DNA of 64,000 nucleotides from Pseudomonadota bacterium (GTDB taxonomy: Bacteria; Pseudomonadota; Gammaproteobacteria; Pseudomonadales; Oceanobacteraceae). The stretch spans positions 186,001-250,000 of the forward strand of contig JAIXHJ010000001.1 of assembly GCA_030145845.1 (NCBI GenBank). Reading direction: 5' to 3'. A program made the position numbers and the translations under genes. Positions 26,960-35,632 of this stretch are shown piece by piece. The stretch's first letter is position 1, and each line of letters begins with the position of its first letter. Below the pieces are notes generated by a model. The model saw nothing but the letters and a program-made list of their open reading frames with translations, made no database searches and was not told the DNA's origin.

Positions 26960-27892
26960 TTATGTTTGTCGTAAAACCTGCAGGCCCTGAGCGTCTCCGG
27001 GGTCCGGCAGCAGCGCGCTGGCGGTGGTGAGAATAAAGTCTTTCATGCTGATTTTTTCCCGCCACTGCGGGGGAATATTATTGATGCCGTAATAGGCGCC
27101 GGCCAGCTGACCGCAGACAGCGGCGGTGGTGTCGGTATCATCGCCGAGATTGACGGCAGCCAGTACGGCATCACGGTAATTGTCATGCCGGTGAAAACAC
27201 CATAATGCGGCCTCAATGCTGTCGACCACGTAGCCACTGCCACGGATATGGCTGATGTCTTTCTGCAGATAGGAGCCACCCTGAACGGCGGCAATTTTCC
27301 GTGTGCGGGGCTCATAGTCGCCGGCGCTGAGGGCATCCTTATCGGCGCCGTGAAAGATCATCATCAGCTGTGATGCCAGGTAGCGGCAGGCGTCAATGCA
27401 TTCGGCAGCGGCATGGGTGGTTCGTGAGCTGTCGCCGGCGAAGGTAACGGCCTGTTCGTGGTGGGGAAAATAATACATAACCACGGGCGCCAGACGCATC
27501 AGTGAACCGTTGCCGGCCGCCAGGGGATGACGGGAGCCGGCAAAGGGATCACCGCTGTGCAGGTATTCGTGCAGCGCGGCTTTGGTGGCGTTGCCGATGT
27601 CAAAACAGCGGCCGGTACTGCTGAGATATCCTTCCTGCCACCAGCGCACATAACGCTGCATCTGATCATCGGCGTCGAATCCCTGTCTGGCCAGCAGGGA
27701 TTCCGCCAGACAGAGTGCCATGGAGGTATCATCGGTCCACTGGCCCGGACTGAGATTGAACGGACCTCCGCCGCTCATGTCGGTCAGTGGCTCAAAGGTG
27801 CCACGCGGGCGGAATTCCAGTGTGGTGCCCAGTGCATCACCGCAGGCAAGGCCGAGCAGGCAGCCCTGGAACCTCTGTTCAAGTGTGATCAT
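26960..27892 (-). CDS. draG: Dinitrogenase reductase-activating ADP-ribosylglycohydrolase DraG
   Basis: The 310-residue protein has the metal-binding motifs of ADP-ribosylglycohydrolases: GLACGDALG near the N-terminus, GQWTDDTSMAL and the C-terminal NLGDDTDTTAAVCG. DraG removes ADP-ribose from NifH and restores nitrogenase activity. I chose the ATG with GGAGG five bases upstream; a start at 27919 would add nine residues. Its neighbour draT is divergent, with 39 bases between the starts. Confidence 0.93.
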   Translation of the reverse strand: MITLEQRFQGCLLGLACGDALGTTLEFRPRGTFEPLTDMSGGGPFNLSPGQWTDDTSMALCLAESLLARQGFDADDQMQRYVRWWQEGYLSSTGRCFDIGNATKAALHEYLHSGDPFAGSRHPLAAGNGSLMRLAPVVMYYFPHHEQAVTFAGDSSRTTHAAAECIDACRYLASQLMMIFHGADKDALSAGDYEPRTRKIAAVQGGSYLQKDISHIRGSGYVVDSIEAALWCFHRHDNYRDAVLAAVNLGDDTDTTAAVCGQLAGAYYGINNIPPQWREKISMKDFILTTASALLPDPGDAQGLQVLRQT

Positions 27893-27931
27893 TCCGACCT
27901 CCCTGTGCAGACCCGGCACGGATCAATAACA

Positions 27932-28837
27932 ATGCAGTTTATAAGGGTTTATTATGCGGCTTCCCCTGAATCGTCTGAACAGAAAGTGGCGGCTTTGCTG
28001 AGTTTGAATATGGATCCGGCGCATTACCCGGTGTTTCCGGCTTCGGCCGGGTTGCGGCTTAACCGCTGTAACCTGCCGGCAGAAGTACATGGCAGTGTTT
28101 TATTTCAGAAATCGCCACAGCCTCTGGAGCTGGACGGCGTTGCTGAACTGCACCGGGCATTTTTCCGCAGTCTGCAGCCTGTTACACGGCTGGAGAGCCG
28201 CGCACTGTGCTTCCGTGATTATATGAGCGCCTGTTTTCTGCTCGACCATCCGGAACAGGCGGGGTTCTCGCCGGCGGGAAAAATGCCGCGCCGGAAAGCA
28301 GATTATCTGCGCCTGCTGCGTGGCTGGATGTTTGATGCCGACAGTCAGGAAGCGGCCGTTCTGAAGGGCTGGGCGGAATCGCGTTTCGGTCTGCGCACCC
28401 GTTATCACCGCGGTCTGCTGGGGGAGGAAGACAGTGAGACGTGGCGGGCGTATCAGCAGCAACGGGCAAGGGGTCTGTACAATACCAATGCGCTGGAGGC
28501 GCAGCTTGATCTGTTATATGCCTGGTGTCAGTACGAATTGCTGCGCCGCTTTTCCGGCCGCCGCCATCTGCCGCTGTACCGCGGGGCCAATGGCTGGCGA
28601 CAGCATGAAATACTGCAGTCACTCGGTGATAAGCGTTATGTCCTGCTGCTGAATAACCTCAATTCGTTTACCTCATCGAAAGACTGTGCTCATGCCTTTG
28701 GTGATCATCTGCTGCAGGTTGAGGTACCGCTGGCCAGAGTGGTCTGGTTTCCGGGGTTATTGCCGGGGGTGCTGCCGGGCGAGGAAGAGTATCTGGTACT
28801 GGGCGGGCTGGCCGAAGTGGAGCGCCTGAATGGCTGA
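27932..28837 (+). CDS. draT: NAD-dinitrogen-reductase ADP-ribosyltransferase DraT
   Basis: The 301-residue protein matches DraT, which ADP-ribosylates an arginine of NifH when ammonium or darkness/energy stress calls for switch-off. Family features are the N-terminal LRLNRCNLPAEVHGS, the NAD-binding arginine in LPLYRGANGW, the LNSFTSS strand and the acidic LPGEEEYLV near the C-terminus (an R-S-E type site). The ATG at 27932 lacks a clear ribosome site, so the start is uncertain. The stop codon touches the convergent GGDEF gene stop. Confidence 0.9.
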   Translation: MQFIRVYYAASPESSEQKVAALLSLNMDPAHYPVFPASAGLRLNRCNLPAEVHGSVLFQKSPQPLELDGVAELHRAFFRSLQPVTRLESRALCFRDYMSACFLLDHPEQAGFSPAGKMPRRKADYLRLLRGWMFDADSQEAAVLKGWAESRFGLRTRYHRGLLGEEDSETWRAYQQQRARGLYNTNALEAQLDLLYAWCQYELLRRFSGRRHLPLYRGANGWRQHEILQSLGDKRYVLLLNNLNSFTSSKDCAHAFGDHLLQVEVPLARVVWFPGLLPGVLPGEEEYLVLGGLAEVERLNG

Positions 28838-29782
28838 TCAGCCGGCGGTTTCTGAGGCCGTCTGATTGCGGCCATTGCGTTTGGCCACATACAGGCCGTG
28901 ATCTGCGCGCGACAGCAGCTGATCAAGGGTCATGGCAGACGGAATGTCAGCGCAGCTGATGCCGAAACTGGCAGTGCAGGGGATCTGCTGGCCATTGAAT
29001 TCCGTGTTGTTTTCCACCAGCGCCTCACGCAGGCGGCCGGCCAGATTGGTGGCCTGTTCAAACCCGGTCTGCGGCAGCAGGACGGCAAATTCTTCGCCGC
29101 CCAGACGGGCCACAATATCGGCCTCACGGGCCGTGTTGCGGATGATGCTGCTGATATTGACCAGTACGGCATCGCCGCCGGCATGACCGTAGCGGTCGTT
29201 GATCTGTTTGAAATAATCGAGATCGAACATAATCAGTGATACCGGCTGACAGAAACGGGCGGCCTCTTTCATCAGCTGTTCACCGAGGTTGAAAAATGCC
29301 CGGCGGTTATTCAGCCCGGTGAGCATATCGGTGTTAGCCAGGTGTTCTGCCTGATTACGGGCTTCTTCCAGCTGCTGCTCCATGAGCTTGCGTTCAGTGA
29401 TATCGGTGGCAACTTCAATGCGCACCAGCCGGCCGTCGATCCAGCGGATCGCCTGGTCACGGCACTGATACCAGCGGCCGTTCTGCGTATTCTGGAATTC
29501 CCATACATAGACGCCGTTCGGTTCGCCGCCGGGGTCGGTCAGTCGGTGATTGCTGCAGAACTCGCATGGTCCGTTCTGATTCTTCTGCAGGACTTCCCAG
29601 CAGCGGCGCCCCTGTGGTGCTCCCCAGCGGGTCTGGCCGTAATCGTTAAAGAAGATCAGTTCGTGGGTTTCCATGTCGGCGACATAAACAAGGGCATCCA
29701 GACTATCGAGAATGGTGGCAACAGCCTTGTAGCTGTTAACACGGCTGAAATCGATGGGTGAGTTGTTCGGCGGATGGGTCAT
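28838..29782 (-). CDS. PAS-GGDEF diguanylate cyclase
   Basis: The 314-residue soluble protein has a PAS domain at about residues 20-135, a short coiled coil and a GGDEF domain from about 150. The active-site motif is GGEEF (ARLGGEEFAVLLP), which is catalytically competent. No allosteric RxxD is obvious next to it. The PAS domain has a close cysteine pair (GPCEFCSNH) that may sense redox or bind metal. It would make cyclic di-GMP. Its stop is adjacent to the draT stop; no functional link to nitrogenase control is established. Confidence 0.9.
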   Translation of the reverse strand: MTHPPNNSPIDFSRVNSYKAVATILDSLDALVYVADMETHELIFFNDYGQTRWGAPQGRRCWEVLQKNQNGPCEFCSNHRLTDPGGEPNGVYVWEFQNTQNGRWYQCRDQAIRWIDGRLVRIEVATDITERKLMEQQLEEARNQAEHLANTDMLTGLNNRRAFFNLGEQLMKEAARFCQPVSLIMFDLDYFKQINDRYGHAGGDAVLVNISSIIRNTAREADIVARLGGEEFAVLLPQTGFEQATNLAGRLREALVENNTEFNGQQIPCTASFGISCADIPSAMTLDQLLSRADHGLYVAKRNGRNQTASETAG

Positions 29783-30046
29783 GGTGTCTGGTTTATGTTG
29801 TTATCGTCGTCATTAATGCCAGTCCGGATATCCGTGATACAGATCCAGTAAAAGAGGCTAGACCGATCCGGCCATGGCAGCAAGCTGAACAGTGTCAACT
29901 TGTGTGATTCGACGTGGATCTTCCCCTGATCTTGTCAACTTTGTCTGTTTCTGTTGATGAAAGTCTCAGTTGACCGGGACAGGTTAAACCAGATTCATTC
30001 TCACCGGTAGTCCCTGCTGACCAGCGGTGAGAACAGAGCGTGGTTT

Positions 30047-31309
30047 TCAGCCGAGAATTTCGAACGTCAGTCCGGCATTCTGCTGCAGCCGTTCGGTCAG
30101 TAGCTGCCCGAACATGGCGGCCGGTGTCGGAAAGCCACCCGGGTGATACTGTTTATTGCCCTGCGGGTCATAACAGTCACAGGCGAGGGCAACCACTGCT
30201 TCACCCAGCATTTTAGCGGTGGAGCCATAGCCGGGATCGCGGTCACCGGTCACTTTGCTGACCAGGGTGTGGCCATCGCTGGTACGGCCGATAAAGCGGA
30301 TATCAAAATAACCCTGCTGCTGTTGCTCTGTGCCCGGACCTTCACCGGGTTTGGGCAGCACATAGCGCTGCAGCAGAGTGCGCGTGGGGCGCCAGGCCGC
30401 TGCCAGCAGAAAGGCACCAAGGCCACCCACAATCATGGCGCCGGTCAGCCAGCCACGGAGGCCACGGCCACAGAGCATGGCTTCGTCATAGCGGAAGTCA
30501 TCACCGTAGCCGTTATCCAGCAGGGCATTGGAGCGGTGCACCACGCGGGTATTAATGGCGGCCATGATAAAGGGCACGCTCCAGCTGAGCAGGTCGGTGT
30601 CCTTCGCCAGCCCTTTCTGATTGAGCTGGCGGGTGCGGAAGCCATGACCGGCCGGGCACAGGGCATACGGGTTGGCGAGCAGTTTCTTCAGCGCCGGGTC
30701 GGCCATCACTTCGCGGGTCAGTTCGAGCATGCTGGCAAAGGTGCCACCGGACAGGCCGCCTTTGGCGGCTTTTACCCGCATTTTCACCCCGGAGGCCGGG
30801 CAGCCGTAGCGGCGGATGGCTTCCTGCTGCAGGAAATGCACCCCAAGGTCCGAGGGCAGGGAATCAAAGCCGCAGCAATGCACAATGCGCGCACCGGATG
30901 CCCTGGCAATGTCTTCATAGCGGTCGATCATTTTCCGGATCCACTGTGGTTCACCGGTCAGGTCGCAGTAATCGGTACCGGTTTCGGCGCAGGCGCGCAC
31001 CAGTGGTTCGCCGTACAGGGCGTAGGGGCCGACGGTGGAGACGATGGCCCGGGTCTGGCCACACAGGGCCCACAACTGTTCGTCATTACCGGCATCGGCG
31101 AGCAGCAGAGGCAGTTCACCGGCGGCACCGGATGCCGGTTCCAGTCCGGCGCGCAGCTGTTCCAGTTTACTCTGTGAGCGGCCGGCAATGGCCCATTTCA
31201 GCCCGCCGCCAATGCCATAGCGGCCGGCCAGGTAGCGGGTCAGAATCTGGCCGACAAAGCTGGTCGCGCCAAACACAATCAGGTGGTAGGGCTTGTGGGG
31301 TTCTGTCAT
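30047..31309 (-). CDS. Saccharopine dehydrogenase-like (trans-acting enoyl reductase type) protein
   Basis: The 420-residue protein begins with a Rossmann nucleotide-binding segment (LIVFGATSFVGQILTRYL) and continues with STVGPYALYGEPLVRAC and DLTGEPQWIRKMID, typical of the saccharopine-dehydrogenase-like family that includes trans-acting enoyl reductases. A hydrophobic segment lies near residue 290. The substrate is unknown. I chose the ATG at 31309, with GAGGAGCC upstream. It is divergent from the arsR gene. Confidence 0.82.
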   Translation of the reverse strand: MTEPHKPYHLIVFGATSFVGQILTRYLAGRYGIGGGLKWAIAGRSQSKLEQLRAGLEPASGAAGELPLLLADAGNDEQLWALCGQTRAIVSTVGPYALYGEPLVRACAETGTDYCDLTGEPQWIRKMIDRYEDIARASGARIVHCCGFDSLPSDLGVHFLQQEAIRRYGCPASGVKMRVKAAKGGLSGGTFASMLELTREVMADPALKKLLANPYALCPAGHGFRTRQLNQKGLAKDTDLLSWSVPFIMAAINTRVVHRSNALLDNGYGDDFRYDEAMLCGRGLRGWLTGAMIVGGLGAFLLAAAWRPTRTLLQRYVLPKPGEGPGTEQQQQGYFDIRFIGRTSDGHTLVSKVTGDRDPGYGSTAKMLGEAVVALACDCYDPQGNKQYHPGGFPTPAAMFGQLLTERLQQNAGLTFEILG

Positions 31310-31426
31310 CGCCGGCTCCTCTGTATTGCTTGTTGTATTTGTTGTGGGCGATAGCCTAGCCAGATTGGGGCGTTCTGATAAGGGGCAATCGGGCCCACAG
31401 CAGCACAATGTCTGATTGCTGTCTTG

Positions 31427-31448
31427 TATATATGGAAATCCATATATA
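31427..31448. promoter_or_regulatory. ArsR operator palindrome
   Basis: A perfect 10 bp inverted repeat, TATATATGGA and TCCATATATA with a 2-base centre, lies directly before the arsR start. It is the expected type of site for autoregulation by an ArsR/SmtB repressor, and the TATATA parts may double as a promoter -10 box. Confidence 0.7.
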
Positions 31449-31459
31449 CTATGCCGCCT

Positions 31460-31780
31460 ATGAAGCCGTTAACCCTGTTCAAATGTCTGAGTGACGACAC
31501 CCGTCTGTCACTGGTGCTGCTGCTGAAAGCGCGCGGGCAGCTGTGTGTGTGCGATCTGATGAATGCGCTGCAGGTCAGTCAGCCCAAAGTCTCCCGTCAT
31601 CTGGCGCCGCTGCGTGAATGCGGCCTGCTGCAGAGTGAAAAACGTGGCCAGTGGGTTTACTACCGTCTGCATCCGCAGCTCGAAGACTGGGTGACCGGGG
31701 TTATCGACAACGCACTGCTGGCCAGCCGCCAGCGTATTGACCAGCTCAGTGAAGCCTTAACAGGAGCCTGTTGTGACTGA
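31460..31780 (+). CDS. arsR: ArsR-family arsenic-responsive repressor
   Basis: The 106-residue winged-helix repressor has the thiol pair in LCVCDLMNAL, the arsenite-sensing motif, and the recognition helix QPKVSRHLAPLRECGLL. Binding of arsenite would release it from the palindrome at 31427-31448. Starts at 31451 and 31460 are both possible; a TTG start further upstream would lie inside the operator. arsC overlaps its end by 8 bases. Confidence 0.9.
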   Translation: MKPLTLFKCLSDDTRLSLVLLLKARGQLCVCDLMNALQVSQPKVSRHLAPLRECGLLQSEKRGQWVYYRLHPQLEDWVTGVIDNALLASRQRIDQLSEALTGACCD

Positions 31781-32258
31781 ATCCGGAAAACTCAGACTGT
31801 TATTTGTCTGCACCCATAACCGCTGCCGCAGCATTCTGGCCGAAGCCATCTGCCGTGCAGAAGCCGGTGAGCAGTTTGAAGTGCGCAGTGCCGGCAGCCA
31901 GCCGGCCGGTGAGGTATATCCGGGCACGCTGGCTTTTCTGCAGCAGCGGGGCATCAGTACCTCCGGTCTGCAGAGCCAGGGCTGGGATGAATTTGCTGAA
32001 TATCAGCCGCAGGTGGTGATCACGGTGTGTGACAACGCAGCCGGTGAAGCCTGCCCGTTGTGGATGGGCAGGAGTATTAAGGTGCACTGGGGGCTGCCCG
32101 ATCCGTCGAAAGAAACCGATGCAGAAAAACAGCAGCAGCTGTTCACGGCGGTGGCAGAAACCCTGCAGCAGCGTTGTCAGCGCCTGCAGCAATATCACTG
32201 GCAGAGTCTGTCAGACGATGACATCAGACAGGCCTTTATGCAGGCGGCGGAGTTGTAA
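31773..32258 (+). CDS. arsC: Arsenate reductase, low-molecular-weight phosphatase type
   Basis: The 161-residue enzyme has the CX5R phosphatase loop CTHNRCRS near residue 13 and the WGLPDPS acid loop near the middle. It reduces arsenate to arsenite, probably with thioredoxin. The start is a GTG that overlaps the end of arsR. The next gene encodes the arsenite exporter. Confidence 0.9.
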   Translation: MTESGKLRLLFVCTHNRCRSILAEAICRAEAGEQFEVRSAGSQPAGEVYPGTLAFLQQRGISTSGLQSQGWDEFAEYQPQVVITVCDNAAGEACPLWMGRSIKVHWGLPDPSKETDAEKQQQLFTAVAETLQQRCQRLQQYHWQSLSDDDIRQAFMQAAEL

Positions 32259-32260
32259 CT

Positions 32261-33268
32261 GTGGGTATTTTTGAGCGCTTTTTAACTCTGTGGGTCGGCG
32301 CCGGTATTATTGCTGGTATTGCTCTGGGATTGTTGTTACCGGATCTGTTTGCGCTGATCGCCGGGCTGGAAGTGGCGCGCGTGAATCTGCCGGTGGCGGT
32401 GCTGATCTGGCTGATGATTTATCCGATGATGGTGCAGGTGGATTTTTCCTCCATCCGCGATATCGGTAAAAAACCGCAGGGGCTGGTGCTGACGCTGGTG
32501 ATCAACTGGCTGGTCAAACCTTTTTCCATGGCCTTGCTTGGCTGGCTGTTTTTCCGCGTCTTTTTTGCCGGGCTGGTGGATGCCCAGACGGCGGGTGAAT
32601 ACATTGCCGGCATGATTCTGCTGGGGGTGGCACCCTGTACTGCCATGGTCTTCGTCTGGAGTCAGCTGACCCGCGGCGACGCCAATTACACCCTGGTGCA
32701 GGTGTCGGTGAATGACATCATTATGATTTTTGCCTTCGCCCCGATTGCGGCATTTCTGCTGGGCGTATCCGATATTCAGGTGCCGTGGGAAACCCTGCTG
32801 TTATCGGTGGTACTGTATGTGGTCCTGCCACTGGCAGCGGGTATTCTGACGCGCCGGTTGCTGTCGGCCGATCATCACGCGCAGCGGCTGCAGCGTTTTG
32901 TCGCGGCCATCAAACCTTTTTCCATTCTCGGCCTGATTGCCACCGTGGTCATTCTGTTCGGCCTGCAGGCGCAGACCATTATGGCCAAACCGTTTGATAT
33001 TGTGCTGATCGCCATTCCGCTGTTGCTGCAGACTTACGGCATCTTTTTTATTACCTGGTTTATTGCCCGCCGCATTCATCTCAGTCACAACATTGCCGCA
33101 CCGGCCTGTATGATCGGCACCAGTAATTTCTTTGAGTTGGCGGTGGCGGTGGCGATCTCACTGTTTGGTCTGCATTCCGGTGCCGCACTGGCCACGGTGG
33201 TGGGCGTGCTGGTGGAAGTGCCGGTGATGCTGTCGCTGGTGGCATTTGCCAATAAACACCGATTTTAA
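32261..33268 (+). CDS. acr3: Arsenite efflux permease ACR3
   Basis: The 335-residue membrane protein has about ten hydrophobic segments and the ACR3 cysteine motif [13 protein letters not shown], in the segment that forms the arsenite site. It exports arsenite made by ArsC. It starts with GTG, 2 bases after arsC. The family is distinct from ArsB. Confidence 0.92.
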   Translation: MGIFERFLTLWVGAGIIAGIALGLLLPDLFALIAGLEVARVNLPVAVLIWLMIYPMMVQVDFSSIRDIGKKPQGLVLTLVINWLVKPFSMALLGWLFFRVFFAGLVDAQTAGEYIAGMILLGVAPCTAMVFVWSQLTRGDANYTLVQVSVNDIIMIFAFAPIAAFLLGVSDIQVPWETLLLSVVLYVVLPLAAGILTRRLLSADHHAQRLQRFVAAIKPFSILGLIATVVILFGLQAQTIMAKPFDIVLIAIPLLLQTYGIFFITWFIARRIHLSHNIAAPACMIGTSNFFELAVAVAISLFGLHSGAALATVVGVLVEVPVMLSLVAFANKHRF

Positions 33269-33279
33269 GGGGAAGGGTA

Positions 33280-33990
33280 ATGGACGATATGCCGAATCTG
33301 GCGCAAGGGGTATTTCAGGTGCCGGATGCTGAGCAGCTGCTGGCGGTTAAGCCGTCGCGGCATAAACCTAAAATCCTGCTGTTATACGGTTCCCTGCGGC
33401 AGCGTTCCTTCAGTCGCCTGGTGGTGGAAGAGAGTGCGCGTCTGCTGCAGGCGATGGGGGCAGAAACGCGTATTTTTAATCCCTCCGGATTGCCGTTACC
33501 GGATGACAGTGATGAGTCACACGCCAAAGTGCAGCAGCTGCGTGAGCTGGTGCAGTGGTGTGAGGGCATGGTGTGGTGTTCGCCGGAACGGCATGGCGCC
33601 ATGACCGGGATTATGAAAGCGCAGATTGACTGGATACCGCTGAGCATGGGGGCGGTACGGCCGACGCAGGGGAAAACGCTGGCGGTGATGCAGGTCTGTG
33701 GTGGTTCACAGTCATTCAATGCCGTGAATCAGATGCGTATCCTGGGTCGCTGGATGCGCTGTCTGACGATTCCCAATCAGTCATCGGTGGCCAAGGCCTG
33801 GGCGGAATTTGATGATAACGACCGCATGAAACCGTCACCGTATTACGACCGTATTGTCGATGTGCTGGAAGAGCTGGTGAAATTCACTCTGCTGACCCGT
33901 GACCGTAACGATATCCTGCTGGACCGCTATTCGGAGCGCAAAGAAAGCGCGGAAGAATTAATGCAGCGTGTCAATCAGCGTTCAATATGA
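33280..33990 (+). CDS. arsH: NADPH-dependent FMN reductase ArsH
   Basis: The 236-residue flavoprotein has the flavodoxin-like phosphate loop [12 protein letters not shown] near residue 36 and the [20 protein letters not shown] motif of ArsH. It oxidises organoarsenicals such as methylarsenite. The GGGGAAGGG ribosome site precedes the ATG. Its TGA overlaps the ATG of the next gene. Confidence 0.92.
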   Translation: MDDMPNLAQGVFQVPDAEQLLAVKPSRHKPKILLLYGSLRQRSFSRLVVEESARLLQAMGAETRIFNPSGLPLPDDSDESHAKVQQLRELVQWCEGMVWCSPERHGAMTGIMKAQIDWIPLSMGAVRPTQGKTLAVMQVCGGSQSFNAVNQMRILGRWMRCLTIPNQSSVAKAWAEFDDNDRMKPSPYYDRIVDVLEELVKFTLLTRDRNDILLDRYSERKESAEELMQRVNQRSI

Positions 33991-34502
33991 CGGTGCCGGA
34001 TCACACCGCCGGGCTGGGCAGTGCGCAGGCATCGCTGCAGGTGTATATCGCCAACCGGCCACCGCTGGCGGAATATGAAACACTCGACCGGCTGCGGCCC
34101 ATGAGTGCCGGTGAAATCGGCCATATTGCCAGTGCGACCGGCAATCACTGGCGCAAGATTTTTAACGTTTACGCCAAGCTGGTGGCGGAACTCAGCCCTC
34201 AGCGTTTGCAGCAGGACGGTATCCGCCGCTGGCAGGATCTGCGTGACCGGCAACTGCTGCAGGCGGGTGGGCAGGAAGCGCTGATATTTACCCCGCCGGA
34301 CAGCACTCAGCGCGCAGAGGCCGTACGCCTGCTGTTGGGCAAAGGCTATGCCCAGGCACTGGGGCTGACGCAACAGCTGCACTGGCTGGATACGGATTTC
34401 GCGCGGCACCGGCCATCGGGCATTCTGCTGTGTCCATATTTCGACTACCGGCAGTTATCGGATGTGAAGATTCAGCGGCTGGTGGGGTATATCAGAGGCT
34501 AA
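33987..34502 (+). CDS. Uncharacterised protein coupled to arsH (DUF6942-like)
   Basis: The 171-residue soluble protein may belong to the DUF6942 family, which I cannot confirm. Visible parts are [18 protein letters not shown] and a helical middle, ending in [20 protein letters not shown]. It overlaps arsH by four bases (ATGA), so it is translated with the arsenic operon. No catalytic motif is seen. It may be an accessory arsenic protein or simply a read-through neighbour. Confidence 0.6.
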   Translation: MTVPDHTAGLGSAQASLQVYIANRPPLAEYETLDRLRPMSAGEIGHIASATGNHWRKIFNVYAKLVAELSPQRLQQDGIRRWQDLRDRQLLQAGGQEALIFTPPDSTQRAEAVRLLLGKGYAQALGLTQQLHWLDTDFARHRPSGILLCPYFDYRQLSDVKIQRLVGYIRG

Positions 34503-34516
34503 GCGGGGCGGGCAGA

Positions 34517-34711
34517 TCAGGCGGCAGACAGGCATAAAAAAGGGGAGCTGTTGCCCCCCTCACGCATTGCCTTCTGCAGTTGTCGTTTACCGGCGTTGCG
34601 GCTGGCTTTCTCACTGCGCTGGTGGGCACCACCTTTACGCATAATCGCTGCACAGGCGTGCAGGTTGCGGGCTTTGGGTGCTTTTACGGCAGCCCCTTTT
34701 GCTTTTTTCAT
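34517..34711 (-). CDS. Small basic protein
   Basis: The 64-residue Lys/Arg-rich protein starts at an ATG with GGAGAAGA upstream. The core KAPKARNLHACAAIMRKGGAH is followed by a basic helix. It resembles small basic proteins found in other gammaproteobacteria; function unknown, nucleic-acid binding is a guess. The last 15 or so codons run through a terminator-like hairpin and T run (34535-34560), so the true C-terminus may be different or translation may proceed through the hairpin. Confidence 0.6.
   Translation of the reverse strand: MKKAKGAAVKAPKARNLHACAAIMRKGGAHQRSEKASRNAGKRQLQKAMREGGNSSPFLCLSAA
34535..34560 (-). terminator. Terminator-like hairpin inside the small basic gene
   Basis: On the minus strand GGGGGC / GCTCCCC can pair around a short loop and is followed by TTTTTTATG. 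It lies before the stop codon of the small basic gene. It looks like a normal Rho-independent terminator. Confidence 0.6.
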
Positions 34712-34869
34712 CGTCTTCTCCGGCAGAGTGGTCAGGGTCTGGCCAACGCTGGCCTGACCCGGCGCATAGTCGCACAATTTTCCCGGCTGACAAGTATTTT
34801 TACGATATAAATACGGCGGGTTTCCGGCTATTCTTTTATAAGAAACTTCAGTAACGGGATTATTAGTCT

Positions 34870-35610
34870 ATGCTCGAAATCGGCCTGATGAACTGGGTCA
34901 GTCTGTTCTGGTTTATTTTCTGTTGGGTGGCCTACACCCAGTTTTCAAAATACAAGGCCAAAACCTCGGCGTCGCTGTCATCGGTGCTGCACGTGCACCG
35001 GATCAACTGGATGCGCCGCCTGCTGCAACGGGAAGTCCGCGTGGGCGATGCGTCGCTGCTGGCTAACCTGGAACGCAACGTCACCTTTTTTGCCTCCTCC
35101 TGTGTGCTGATTCTGGCCGGTCTGCTGACGGCCATGACGGCGGTGGACGAAGTGCAGGGTATGCTGGGCGGAGTGTCGTTTGTGGTCGTGGATACCCTGA
35201 TGACGCTGGAGCTGAAACTAGCGACGCTGATCGGCGTGTTTATTTATTCGTTTTTTACTTTCACCTGGTCCATGCGCCAGTTTGGTTTTGCCTCGGTACT
35301 GGTGGGCGCGGCACCTATGCCAGGCGACGACTCGGTGACGGCGGCGGAGCGGCGCAGTTTTGCGATCTACGCCGCGAAAGTGATCGACCAGGCCAGCCGC
35401 AGTTATAACTATGGTCTGCGCTCGCTGTATTTTTCTCTGTCGGTGCTGGCCTGGTTTATTCACCCGGCTGCGTTTGCACTGGCCGCCACTGTGGTGGTGG
35501 GCGTGCTCTATCAGCGGGAATTCCTGTCCAATTCGCTGCATGCGCTGATGAAAGTCGAAAACGTCGGTGAAAAAGTTTTCAGGGACGACAAAGAATTATC
35601 AAAATACTGA
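34870..35610 (+). CDS. DUF599 family membrane protein
   Basis: The 246-residue protein has four or five hydrophobic segments and the DUF599 pattern: an N-terminal membrane helix with WVAYTQF, the VLHVHRINWMRRL loop, then FFASSCVLILAGLL and a long central helix. The family is membrane-bound with unknown function. It ends in a hairpin shared with the convergent hydrolase gene. Confidence 0.8.
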   Translation: MLEIGLMNWVSLFWFIFCWVAYTQFSKYKAKTSASLSSVLHVHRINWMRRLLQREVRVGDASLLANLERNVTFFASSCVLILAGLLTAMTAVDEVQGMLGGVSFVVVDTLMTLELKLATLIGVFIYSFFTFTWSMRQFGFASVLVGAAPMPGDDSVTAAERRSFAIYAAKVIDQASRSYNYGLRSLYFSLSVLAWFIHPAAFALAATVVVGVLYQREFLSNSLHALMKVENVGEKVFRDDKELSKY

Positions 35611-35632
35611 GGAGCGCATCAGCGCTCCTCAG
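35607..35632. terminator. Hairpin covering both convergent stop codons
   Basis: A perfect 11 bp stem, CTGAGGAGCGC and GCGCTCCTCAG with loop ATCA, contains the stop codon of the DUF599 gene and that of the alpha/beta hydrolase. No long T tract follows either side, so termination efficiency is uncertain. Confidence 0.5.

Noticed and set aside
27527..27931. N-terminal extension of draT
   Set aside because: The extra residues are antisense to conserved draG coding sequence and do not resemble DraT.
30143..31177. Long rightward reading frame opposite the saccharopine-dehydrogenase-like gene
   Set aside because: It is the antisense shadow of a gene with clear homology and has low-complexity, unfamily-like sequence.
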